DNA of 64,000 bases, from positions 7,137,985 to 7,201,984 of the forward strand of contig NC_088776.1 of assembly GCF_954871325.1 (NCBI RefSeq), written 5' to 3'. A model generated the notes under the pieces. It did no database searches. It was not told the DNA's origin and was given only the letters and a program-made list of their open reading frames with translations. This stretch comes from Gordionus sp. m RMFG-2023 (Eukaryota > Nematomorpha > Gordioida > Chordodea > Parachordodidae). Below are positions 47,445-59,401 of this stretch, in pieces. Position numbers and translations under genes: made by a program. Positions within the stretch are counted from its first letter, which is position 1; every line of letters begins with the position of its first letter.

Positions 47445-48055
47445 TTCAGCTCGTTTTTGTTAATGTGATTTTAAAAAAGTTGGATAATTTATAAAAACAG
47501 GTGTATAAAATCTTTTTACAACCGATATATACAAATTTTAATTAAAATAAAAATTATTAAGTGAAAATATTTAAATTTTTTAATAAAAAAATATGAACCT
47601 TTTTCTGCTAAAATACAACAGTATTTTAACAAATATTGCTGAATCAATGAAGAAATTGTTTAAAAATAAAAAAATATTAATTAATTTTTTTATTACTTTA
47701 ATAATGAGAGAGAAAAAAAAAATTTGTTTTAGTTTAAATCAAAATACTAAATTTTTGCGAAAGTTTTTTTACCTTTGTATTTAAAACATTAAGATTTGAT
47801 TTTAAATTTTATTTTATATATATTTCTACATAAAATTTTGTATGCCATAAATATAAGTGTTATATTTTAATCAGCTAAAAATATATGCATCTAAAAATAA
47901 AATGACGATTTTAAGAAGTCAACAGGAAATGATTAATCAGAGTGATGGATAGTGATTGTGATCTTTGACGTAATAAAAACCCTCATTTGTTTGTAATTAG
48001 CCCAAAAGACACAAACTTTTATAAATAAATGTTCAGATATGTTATCAGAACTTTT
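47445..48055. other. Gene B 5' flank
   Basis: This holds the presumed gene B promoter. It is very AT-rich, so TATA-like strings carry no weight. No coding exon or element is recognised. Nothing here aligns by eye with the gene A 5' flank beyond exon 1. Confidence 0.4.
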
Positions 48056-48059
48056 GCTT

Positions 48060-48370
48060 AATAAATACAACTAACTAGTTCTATAAGCCAGATACTCCCT
48101 CTACATAGAATGATTGAATACAGAAAAATCGAATTAGTAGAACATCTTCTTAGGCATGCCCCAAGCAACCTAATATATCAAGCACTCGTAAATATAGCCT
48201 CGGAGGAGTCAGCCCTAAAACCCTTCCATAAAAATAGCTGGTACGGCATAATAACAAGATCATTAGTGGAGTTGGGCCTTTCATGGGAATTTATAAAGTG
48301 AGCTTCTACGGACAGGAAAACTTATAACACCATTATGAGGCTAATCTATGAGCATATGACGAATGATTGC
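48060..48370 (+). mobile_element. Probable C-terminal fragment of a LINE reverse transcriptase
   Basis: A plus-strand frame read from about 48080 gives ILPLHRMIEYRKIELVEHLL, then RHAPSNLIYQAL and SWYGIITRSLVELGLSW. The pattern of a basic 'RR..LV.HLLR' block, a spaced 'AL' and then a Trp-rich tail is usual at the C-terminal end of many LINE polyproteins. Its GC content is higher than the surroundings. No RT motif is present, so this is a family-level guess. Confidence 0.4.
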
Positions 48371-48636
48371 TGAGTTCAGGTAAATAATTTTATTTAACGA
48401 GAAAAGATCTCTAATTCTCTTTTACTACGAGTTATCCAATTAATAATAATATTTTATGAAATGTTTCCGTTTTCTAATAGTTGATAATTCCTTTGATTTA
48501 GTGTTTTATCAACCTAATTCTAGATCCTAATTTTAGTTCCAACTGTTATAGAAATGTTGGAGTAGTTATGGTATTGTCTTTTTAGTTTATTCGTTGTATA
48601 AGAGTATAATACATTAACACTTGAGACTATATAGAC

Positions 48637-48853
48637 TAGTGTTACTAAAAGGCTCGTATTGAGCCGAATTTTAAAAACGGCTAACTCACTACTTTATCCA
48701 GAAAAATCCAGGCCTGAAGATTTTTCTCATAGAAGGAACAAAGGTCTAAACATACATAATCAAAATCATAAGGCTTAGGCAATATTTTTCTGGCTAAAAT
48801 ATAGAGTTAGCCATTTTTAAAAATCGTCTCGAAATGAGCCGTTTAACAGCATA
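48637..48853. mobile_element. hAT-like MITE, TAGTGTTG family
   Basis: Begins TAGTGTTACTAAAAGGCTCG and ends, inverted, with GAGCCGTTTAACAGCATA. The interior is nearly identical to the 36595-36805 copy (tcatagaaggaacaaaggtc, ggcaatatttttctggct). A clean target duplication is not visible. It lies between genes B and C. Confidence 0.75.
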
Positions 48854-49249
48854 AATGTCTTTTTACTAAATAATTATACAATACCTAAATAGAATTTCAA
48901 CTCCAAAATAATTCAACACGTAATGATTACAACACTCATAATACCTAACAGAAATTCAACAAATAAGATATTAGTTTTGCTTTAATGCTTACTATAAAAA
49001 AATTAATTATAATAATCTTTGTATTTGGAAAGAAGAGTGTTTTCACTTTTACCTTCTTACCTATTTCTTCTATGTACTCATTACTAAATCTCTCTAATAC
49101 AAATATAGGTAAGGTTAAGTTTACAGACTTTGTTAAATTACAAATGGGTATAAGGTTTGTTAGTATCCTTGAGAAAAAAATCGGCTAACTTATATGAAGG
49201 ATGTGCCTTCAACGTTCACTCACTTTCAGGTCTATGACCAGCGGGCTAG

Positions 49250-50762
49250 ATATGATGAATACATTAACTGAAAAAGACGCTGACAATTACATACTTGATC
49301 CTTTTTTTTGAATTTTTCTAATTTATATGAATTTTCTTTTTAAAATCAATTAGCCATCTTTAAGCAGGAATTTCCTTTTAATAAAATATAATACAGCTAT
49401 ATTTAGAAAAATGTCACCACGAGGGTAATAAATAACAATATGAAGGTGGTTGACTTGTTTTTTTTTTTTGTAAAAGCGTACTTATTAATATTATTACTAA
49501 ACAATTTCAACGGTTAAAAGTGAAAATTGTCTATTGTTATCTTTTACAATTCACCGTAATTTCAAAAGATGCCAAGTTAGACTACCTCTGATAATGGTAA
49601 AGACATGTTAGATAAATTGGGACATGTAATTAAGCAGTGAAGGTGAATTAATACCAATTAATGAATATATTTATAGTTAATTTGCAAAAAAATTATTAAT
49701 AAAAATAAAACTAAAAATTAAAAATTATGAATATATAAAAAAATGATAAATTAATTATTAAACTAAACATTTTTTTTAAAATATTATATTTTTCCTCATT
49801 TGCGTAGTCTGTTAATATAGCACCTCTTTTGTAGTAAGAATATTGACACGAATCACGGTAGCATAGTTTGCCCCCACGCCTGTGGTCATTCGTTACATGT
49901 TTTATATTTTATGGAGACTGCTGTGCTTACAACTATATTAGGTAATTTTAATTTTTTTTGGTTATCTTAAATTTTAATAACCCGCTTCCACCTCCCCTGT
50001 TTTGTTATCAAAATTAACTAGACATACAAAATTCGAAAGTGATAAACAAGTAATTCATTTTCACTTATTAAAAAAACAAGGTTGTTATTATATTTAACCA
50101 CATTTATATTTAACGTATAATACACCGGATTGGATGTTAAAAGGAACACATAACAATCCCGTCAGGTTTTCAATCTTATCATTGGCTAGTAAAATATTAT
50201 TTTAAACAATCGATAAAAAAACCTATCAAAGGACGGAATTGCTCGTGGATAACATGTTTTTTCTCATTCCCTATTTTGAGGTCAACTTTGAATTTTTAAA
50301 AAAATAAATGAAAGATCTAAATTGATTTATATCGAATCCTGTGTGCCTTTTTATTTTAAGCCCTTAATCTCCTCAGTCCACCATGGTTAAAACTATTCCA
50401 ACTAATACCGGCACACTAAATCTTATTATGACTTCCCTCATCCCCTCCGTACTCTAAATTATCAGAGGACTACGAAATATAATAGAGATCGAATCAAGTT
50501 AAATAAAAAGAAAAGAAATAATAATCCAATATAAATTGAAAATTTAAATTACATTAAGTTTGGATATATTTTAATTATATTTGACATATAATTTTTTTTA
50601 AAAAAAATAATATAAATTTGTAAAATAATTTTAATGTAACCAGCACCGTTTAGCAAAATGTTAAAATATTTTATATAAAATATGAAATGAAATCTAATAA
50701 TAATATTGAAAAAATGATTCATTTTGTTCATATTATTTTGTGATAGTTGCCCATAACTCCAT
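49250..50762. other. Gene C 3' flank, duplicated from or with the gene B 3' flank
   Basis: No exon is seen. It aligns with the gene B 3' flank in pieces: 49258-49475 with 24238-24490, 49490-49650 with 26888-27093, and 49650-50762 with 29550-30628. The two jumps in the B copy are the 2.4-kb block carrying gene A exon 1 and the piggyBac element. Confidence 0.65.
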
Positions 50763-53700
50763 TTAAATCCAAAGAGAACATTTGTTAGGAGGATTCATCT
50801 TGGCATTAGCAGAACAACTAAATGCCTTTGAGAACTGTTTTAAGTTAGATACAACTCCGTTGATTCTGTGAATTATCATTAAATATGTTAATTTAATTTT
50901 TAATCAATGATTTATAAATCTTTATGTTTATTTCTTCTTATTATTTTTTCCAAAGCTTTAATTTAAATAATTGTAAGCAGTATCTATATGATGGGAAAAC
51001 AGATTTGGGATACTACTCCCTCCCTTAATATATCTTACTCGCCATAGGAGCTTACTCTCCTACCCCACTAAAAGATGTATAAGGCTCATAACCCCCCTTC
51101 CACTCTATCAGGATTATGTAGTCACTGACTATAAACGTGTCGTTTTTATATAAATGTCTTAATTAGTTTTTTACCTAAATATTATATTATTTTATTCTAC
51201 CACTATATAGCTACTGAACAGTGCTACAAAGTAACGTTATTAATAATTGTGTCCCTATTTTGCAAAGAACGCGTCATTCGTTACTTTTTTTAAACGTCTG
51301 ATTTATATAAAATCGTAAAAAACTTTGCGAGCAAAAAACAAGAATATAGAAATTTAGATATAACTAGAATGCTATTACAAACTTAGGAAATTGAGATCGA
51401 CCCTTATTTGTATTAGAAAATATAACCCGATCCAATTATGGTCATTGTTTATAAAGCTATATTTACTCTCTTCAAGTGGCTATATATATTTGCTTAAGTA
51501 AAGCTTTTACAAATAAATCTAAATAATGCGACATTTTTTTACATAGACACATGAAAATAAATAAGCAACCTGTATTTTTTTGGGCTGTGAAAACAAGATA
51601 TAATTTCCAATAATTGATTTTCAATTGTTTGCTTTTCACAATGTATCTTATTTTATTTATAAATAAATGTTATTTATTTTAATAACAAATTTATTATAAA
51701 TAAACTTGAGCATACGCAATGAAAAATAGTTGATCATCGGTTATATTGGACTTGGAAGAGTATATGGCACTCTTATTCATGGCTTGATAACTTTTCCAGG
51801 CCTATTTAATTTTCATAAAAACTTTATATTAATTTAGGAAAATAATAGTCTAAATAATTAATAGGCGAAAAGTTTTTAGACCGTATCCTAAGGAACTTAA
51901 TTTAGATAATCAATTTTAGGTTTATTAAAATTATCAAGTTATATAGTTTCGAAAGGCTTCCGAGGTTCGGTTTAGCACTCTAGTAAATTTTAAAAACCCA
52001 TATAATTGAATAATCTTATATCTGATAATTATAACTTGTAATGTTATGGAGAGACCTTCGTTATCTGCTATATCTTCTCCTAACGTTTGATTGAAGTTCA
52101 ACTTATGTATTTTTTTATTGATAAAGAGAGAAGAAAAAAAAATCGTATTAAAATAAGGATGACAAGTTATAAATAATGACAAAGAATATAGAGCTGTTTT
52201 TGTTTAATAATCTTCCGCTAAAAGACCATCACCCTCAAATAATCGAATTCTGGTTTTATATATATACATTAATCAGTGTAAATAAACAAAAAAAAATCTA
52301 CCCACTTTTCAAAGAATTGCCAAATTGGTCAAGGCATTTTCTTATGGCAGTTAATAGGAATTTGATGAGCCCTCAAAATTTTGGTTAAATAAGGGAGTTG
52401 CCCATATTGAGCCCAAATTAGACAGGTTTTACTGGATTTTTAAAAACGACTCGATTAAGATCTTAACCAAAACAATATTATGTAAGCCTCAAGTGTAGAA
52501 TAGATGATGTCCAAACCTTTCTGCCACGGGCTTACTTAATATTTTTGGCTAAAATTTTAATGAGGCCGTTTTTTAGGAACTGGGGCGTTTAACAACACTA
52601 GTAAAGGGAAATGAATAAACCTGATGTTTGTCTATCGAATAATTAGAATATTGTTCTCGGTAACAATTTATTTTTTCTTCGTAAATTTTTATCGATTCGT
52701 TCGTCCACCATTGATTCACATTACCTTTCTCGTCGTATTTCAAACCTATAAATATAATAGCATGTTTGCTATATCAAGCAAATATTTTTTATAATATATT
52801 CTTCCATCTTATATCTTTTCTTCCTTCCTTCCTTTCCTTTCTATCCCTTTACAAAATATGACATTTACCGATAGTATCAAAACCGTGGCTTATTTCATGG
52901 GATATAATGTTCCCCATAGCTCCAAATAGGTAAGTACTATGAAATTAATAAAATATGAGTTATATTTATATTTGTATTATAGTAACAAATAACCGGTTAA
53001 AATATGACTGGTGTATAAATATAGAAATTTAGGCGAAAAAAACAATTTCAAAAGTGAATTTATGAAGGGAAAAATTTATTGTGGAAAATAAAGAACAAAT
53101 ATTTTATTGTGAGATTAAAAATTCGCCTAATTCGAGGTATGATCTTATGAAGAGGAACTAAATAACCGGAAGGGAGATAAAATATTAAATAAAATTGGTA
53201 AAAATAAAAGGTAGCTATAAAGAGGTTTAGAAAAATCGGTAGGGTTCTAAGAAGTTTTGTAAGTTATCAATGATAAATAATAATACCTAGACTGGCAATG
53301 CATTCATTAAAAGAGTTTTTTTTTTCTCTTTAGCTTTCACCTTTTCTGGTGGTAAGCTCCTTCAACATCTCTCTCCACTTTATGTTATTCATACAATCTC
53401 TTTTATCTATTTTATACTTCTTTATATTGGCTCTAACTTTATGGCCCCATTGAAGTTTTGGCCTTCCTCTTTTACGTTTGCCCATCACTTCCAAACTTTC
53501 AACTTTATTTCCTATGTAGTTCATAGGCCTTCTCATTGTGTGCCCATACCACCTAAGTCTGTTTACCATTAACTTAGTCTTAATGGGCATTTAAACTATT
53601 TAGTATTCTTGTACTGCGCACCTTATCCTTTCTTGTTACCCCAGCAATCATCCTCAGCATTCTCATCTCCATAGTTTGTAGACTTCTCTCGTCTGATTCT

Positions 53701-56700
53701 TTGGTTGGCCATGTTTCCGAACTATATAGAATAGTTGGTTGTACTATGGAACTGTAGATTTTTCCCTTTAATTTGTGTGGGATTCTTTTGTCAAATAGCA
53801 CTCCAGATAAAGATCTCCACTTTAACCACCCTTGATTAATCTTATTCTTTATCTCTTTTTCTATTGTGCCGTTTGTTTGTATAGTGGAGCCCAAATATTT
53901 GCAGCTTTTAATTGCGGATATCTGCCAATCATTTATATCAATACTCTCCGTTTCATCTCCTCCTATCACCATATACTCCGTCTTTTCTCTACTTACTTTT
54001 AATCCGTGCGTTTCTAGGATTTATCCAATTCACTAACCTTTCTTTCATTTCATCCTTGGATTCGGCAAGTATCACAATATCATCTGCAAATATCATATTC
54101 CACGGGACTGTTTGAGGTATAGACTGTGCTAATACATCTATTACTGTAATGAAGAGAAGTGGGCTGAGAGCCGACCCTTGATGAACTCCTTCGGCTATTG
54201 TGAAGCCTGCTGAAGTACCTGTTGTGCTACGGACCATTGTTGTATGGCCCATATACATATCCTGTATTATTCTTATATATTTTTCGGGAACCTTTTTGTG
54301 GCGTAGCGCCCACCAGATAAGTTTTCTTGGGATTCTATCGAAGGCCTTTTCTAGATCGAGAAAGACCATGTATAGCTTTCTGTTCTTTTCCCTGTATTTT
54401 TCACTCATTTGCCTAATTGCGTGGATAGCATCAGTTGATGATCTTCCAGACATAAAGCCAAACTGAGTCTCTACTATTTCGATTATATCTCTTAATCTTT
54501 TTTCTATTATTTTTTCGTATAGTTTTAGACAGTGTGACATTAGTTTTATGCCCCTGTAATTTTGACAATTGTGTGGATCCCCTTTATTTTTGAAGATAGG
54601 AACTAGATAGCTCTTCCTCCATTTTTAGGGAACCTCTTCATTTCCAAGTATTTTATTGTACAGATTTGTGAGGAGATGTATTCCATCATCTCCTAGTGCT
54701 TTAGGGCTTTCTATTGGAATATCGTCTGGACCCCTAGCTTTGTTGTTTTTCATATGCTTGAGGCATGTGATTATTTCTTGTTCCGTTATAGGTTGTACAA
54801 GGTTTTGACAAGGGGAGTGTTCATCGAGATGCAATATGTGGGAATTAAAGTTGAGAAGCTCCTGAAAATATTCTTTCCATCTATTCATTATTTCTTTTTC
54901 CTTTATTATCAATTTCTCATCTTTATTTTTGATTACTTACGGAGCTCCGTTTATATCCCTCGAGTTCTTTTCTCGCTGTTTGGCTAATCTGTATATTTTA
55001 TTTTGCCCTTCTATGGTATGTAGATTTTCGTACATGTCATCGTATGCCATAGATTTGGCCCTAGCCACCGCCTTTGTAGCTAATCTCTTGGATTTTTTGT
55101 ATCTTGACTTGTCATCTGCATTTTTGGATTTGTACCATATTTTATAAAGGGCTTTTTTCTCCTGTATAGTGGTTTGTACCTCTTGATTCCACCACCATAG
55201 TTCTTTGTGTGATTTGTTGCCTCCTCTTGTCAAGCCTAGCGTCGATTTTGCAGTGTCTATTAATCTGGATGAAAGGTCTGTCCAGATTTTTTCACTGACT
55301 TGTGAGCAATTTATTGTTTCAATGTTTGCATTGATTGCAAAGGCATCTGTCATTGTTTTTAATTTTCCCCATTTGATGCATGGTTCCAGTTTTATCTTAT
55401 TTTGAGTGGATTTATTTGAGATTTGTAAATCCATGATTAGTAGCTTGTGTTGTGCGGCGATATCTTCTCCTGGGATGACTTTGCAGTCTATTACATCTTT
55501 TAATCTTCTGCGAGAGATTAGCATGTAATCTATCTGTGTTTTCCTAGTACCACTTTCATATGTTATTAAATGACTGTCTTTTTCCCTATAGTAGGTGTTG
55601 GTTAAGGCAAGGTCGAAGGCTTGCGCAAATTTCAGTACGTGCTCTCCTTCATCATTTCTTTCTCCGTATCCAAAACCACCATGATGCCTTTTGTAGCTAT
55701 CTCTTGCTTTCCCCACATGCGCATTTAAGTCACCACCAATTATGACTAGGTCATCCTTAGGGATTTCCATTACAGCTTCATCAAGGATAGCTCTAAAGTC
55801 ATCTTTCTCTTCTTCCTTGCAACCCGTTTGAGGAGCATTTACTGATAGGATGTGTAGTATTGATTGACCAATGCAGAGTTTTATCTTCATTAGTCTATCA
55901 GAGATCCTGTTGACTTCTACTACTGAAGAGGTTAGGTCTTGGCTGAGGATGATGCCGACACCGTTCCTATTGCTAACAAGTCCATTATAGTACAATTTAT
56001 ACCCATCTCCAATCATTAAAGTCTTCTGACCCTTCCATTTCGTCTCTTGTATACACGCTATATCAACTTTTCTCTTGTTCAACATTGATGCCAATTCTCT
56101 CGTCTTACCTTTAAGCGTCCCAATATTCAAACTTGCCAGTCTTGTCTTCTTTGCTTTGACCTTTACTTTATTTTTCACAGGATGGAGGTCTACACCCTGC
56201 GCGTCGCATGGAGGGAACGCCCTAGCTTTCATATTCATATTTTCATTTGTGTCCTTCATTTGTTTATTGAACAGGTATCCTTAGCACCCGGGCCTGTCGG
56301 TGACCGGGGTGTCATCTCTAAGCTCCGAAATTCATCATACCATATGTCTTTACACATCAGTCATCGAAGAAAAACTTGAAAGTTTTAAAAGAGTACATAA
56401 ATGAAAAAAGCGGAGGATGCTATTTTGGTTACCTATATCATTATTAAAAATTTTAAACGAGGGGCCAATTTATTTTTATATCTGACGCAAATATTATTAA
56501 AGAATCGTCTTATCATCGAGATAATAAGGAAGTAAGTTATCAATTTAATATTAGTTTTTAACATGAGTATGACTAGTATAAAATTATCAAAATGGCGATT
56601 CAAGCTGAGCATTTGACCACTCTCTCAAATTCATTATTTTGAATGCATCGTCAGCTAGGTATTATTATTCATTGTAATTTATATAGTAATAATGATATAA

Positions 56701-59401
56701 TATAATAATTTTTGTTTGTAAATTGTCTTGCTAGGTTGCAAACTTAGACTAGCTAGAAACGAGCTAAATTTTAACACTAACTATGATTGTGTTTGATATT
56801 GTAATAAATAATATTTTGTATATCTCATACTCAGGATAGGTGCTGTCATAGAACGGTTGCTGCAAAAGTCCCGCCAAAAAGGCTTTTGCAATATATAAAT
56901 AAAAAATTGAATTATTTTTTAAATATTTATTTGTATTTTCAAGGATTCAATAAATAAATTTATTATAAAAGTTTCAAATTTAAAGAGAAAAATTTAAATT
57001 CTTAAATATTTATTATTAAAAAAAAACTTATATCGTTTTCAGGCCATGAGTAATAAGCATCAACGAAATGAGGAGGTAAATAGTATCTGCAAAATATCGT
57101 TTTTATATTAACAATTTTTTTTCATTAAAACTTTAAACATAATCTTTGTTAATCAAGTGAATGTCTTTGTCATCCTATTGTAGATGATACTCATAAATTC
57201 TTATTTTATAAAAAATTATTATAAATTTAAAGATTCTTTTGATTAATATTTTTAATTTTATTTGATTTATCTTTATGCTAATTTATAATCACAAAGAGTT
57301 TAGTATACCTACATTTAAAAAAAAATGGAGAAAACGAAATCTAATAATCTATAAAGGAAATTATCGATATACAATATTAGGAAACGGAAAGACTTATTTC
57401 ACCACACTCATATTTTGATTTTTACAATAACCTTTTCTTATCGGTAGCCTCAAAAAGTGTTTTTAATTTGCTTAAATGGCTTGCAATATCTTGTTTGAGG
57501 TAATTTTTAAAGTACGAATTCTTTCGCATATTTAGCTTTGAAAAAATGAGATATAAAATAAATGTATAAATTTAATTATATATTATGCATGATAATATTA
57601 TTATTTTCAAATTGAATTTTAAAAAAATCATGTTGGAGTCTGAGGTGTGTTCAGTGAGAATTTGAACTTGATTTAAATATATAAAAAATATTTTTGCGGC
57701 ATAAATATTGAAAAGGTATTATTTTGTACTTTCTGATTTATAAAAGGATAAAATAAAATTTAAAAAAAAACTTGTAAAAGCAAAACTTAAATATTAATAT
57801 TTAAAAACGTTCTATTTTTAAAATATTCTAAGGATAGATAAGAAAAACAATGCACATTGGAGAAAATAAGCAAAATCTAACTAAGAGGGAGTTTTTATAG
57901 GAAAAAAAGAAGATAATTTTAAAGATTTTAAACTTATTAAACTTAAAAAAATAGAATGGTATTTTTCATTTGTGGTAAAAATATTTTTAATTTACTCCTC
58001 GGTAATCTTTGTCCAGTTCATTGGGATTTATTATATAGTCAGGATAACCAATTTTGAGTTTCATCGCATTTACCTAATAAATGTATTTACGAATATAGTT
58101 AAATTTAAAAATCTGATATAATTTACTATTAAATTTAACAGGTTATGACCCAAGTTGGGTAGATCGGAATGGATAAATGATCGTTTATTTATAGACATAT
58201 GCAGTTTAAAAAAAAATTCAAGGAATTTATTTTATGAAACCTTTGCGATAGATCTAGCCTGCGTAGTTTTATCCATCCAATTAAGATCCTGTAAACTTTT
58301 TTTATAAGCCAATTTTATCATATCAACCATTCCTTTTAGCTGAAAAATATTTGCGAAAATAATGATATTATTTTTTTGAAAATTGACATAGATACTATAT
58401 CAATTACTTTCAATTTATCCCTGGAATAAAAATTAGATTTCAGGTAAAGGGAACTGAGTGGGAAATTCATAAAAATGGGAAATTCTTCTAAACATAACTT
58501 CCAACGAGGAATAGTATTATTTTTGACCTTAGGGTCATTGCTGAATTTTTTTGACAAATAAGGTGTGAGAGGTCTTATCTTGTGCCACATTATGTAATGA
58601 TGTAAAATTCTAATGATGTTTTTATGAAATATATTAAGCAAAATAAAATAGTTATATGCTATAATTTTAATAAAGAAAAAAATGGAAAGGAGTAAATAAT
58701 TTTAATTTTTTTCGTTGTCTTTTATTTGAAATACCTAGATGAGTTGGGTTCATTTAAATACTGCTTAATAAGGCTAGTTAACTCTTCCATGTAGGAGATG
58801 GATGTGACCCAAAATTGATGATCGGCAGATATGGAGATGTTGAGAGGTTCGAAAATTTGATTTACAAAACTTGTCCAATTCATCTAATTATAATGGGGGA
58901 AAAATATACCATTGTGATTTTTAAAACATTTATTGTTCAATGCTGTTTTCTAAATTTGGGTTTTGAAATTAAAATAATATTCCACCTAAAAGTCTAATTT
59001 ATCCTATAAATAGTTTTCTGAAATTTTTAGCCTCTAGAGTTACAGCGATAAATAGATTTTTATTTCTTAAATTTATGACCTATATGTTAATTTTTTTTAA
59101 AGCAAAAAATATTTAAATATAATATAAAACACATTACGGCTAAAATATTTAACCATCAAAACGTCTCATGTTTAATTGGCGGATATAATACATATTAGCA
59201 ATAAATTACAATTTTTAAATTTATAACTTCAAACTAGCTACTTGACTAATTTAATTATTTAAAAATTAAATTTATAAACTGACATAGTTTGTATTTAAAA
59301 AGTTAAAAAACATTTATCTTAGAACTCACAAAATCAAAATTTTTATCCAACTCTTCCAAAGACTGGTATTTCGCATCGTCTAATGTCAAAGGTGGAGTAA
59401 T
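50763..59401 (-). CDS. Gene C: neprilysin-like M13 family protein, 5' part beyond the window; 14 exons, 449 aa seen
   Basis: Visible exons 5' to 3' on the minus strand: 59330-59401, 58735-58883, 58408-58609, 58241-58339, 57996-58073, 57432-57535, 57028-57086, 56831-56882, 52869-52936, 52621-52745, 52036-52101, 51706-51801, 51570-51646, 50763-50865. They match gene B exons 5-18 one for one and sum to 1350 bp in frame. Key motifs: GNIISHEISHGFDTIG (HExxH), TLGEDIADNEG, RINGVVSN, NPPNKCSLWI stop. The substrate-binding VNAFY of neprilysin reads VDAYY, the DxHSP motif reads CFHSP, and the GR following the zinc exon reads GL. So C is further from the canonical active site than B, with no visible disabling lesion. 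The leader and exons 2-4 should lie just right of 64000, because intron sequence matching gene B resumes near 63655. Confidence 0.9.
52434..52600. mobile_element. hAT-like MITE, orthologous insertion to the gene B copy
   Basis: Shares gattaagat(c/t)ttaacc, taagcctcaag and the right end GTTTAACAACACTA with 34592-34960 of gene B, at the same place in the intron before exon 14. The left end is lost together with part of the neighbouring pogo-like MITE. Confidence 0.6.
53317..56384 (-). mobile_element. RTE-type LINE, near full length, 10-bp target duplication
   Basis: A 3.07-kb insert on the minus strand between two copies of TTAAAAGAGT (53307-53316 and 56385-56394). A T-run next to the left copy is the inverted poly(A) tail. 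This is target-primed reverse transcription with little or no 5' truncation. RTE elements are about 3.2 kb with one main ORF of endonuclease plus RT, as here. It sits in the gene C intron between exons 12 and 13, and gene B lacks it. Confidence 0.93.
53330..56259 (-). pseudogene. RTE LINE ORF: apurinic-type endonuclease plus reverse transcriptase, four lesions
   Basis: From 56259: a basic leader, then an exonuclease-endonuclease-phosphatase domain with SLNIGTLKGK, ACIQETKWKG (Glu 72), IIGGDLNAHVG (Asp 177, Asn 179), QIDYMLISRR (Asp 244) and AAQHKLLIMD (His 271). The RT follows with IFKNKGDPHNCQNYRGIKL, VFLDLEKAFDRIPR, GVHQGSALSPLLF and FADDIVIL (catalytic DD). The C-terminal tail has KCYLGS-like KSCKYLGSTI and RLRWYGHTMRRP. 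I see in-frame stops near 54937 and 54625 and frameshifts near 54010 and 53590. Everything else reads through, so the copy is young but dead. Confidence 0.9.

Noticed and set aside
48985-49188. 67-codon plus-strand frame in the B-C spacer
   Set aside because: Low-complexity hydrophobic translation of AT-rich DNA, with no family signal.
53912-56379. Plus-strand open frames across 53912-56379
   Set aside because: Antisense shadows of the RTE LINE ORF.
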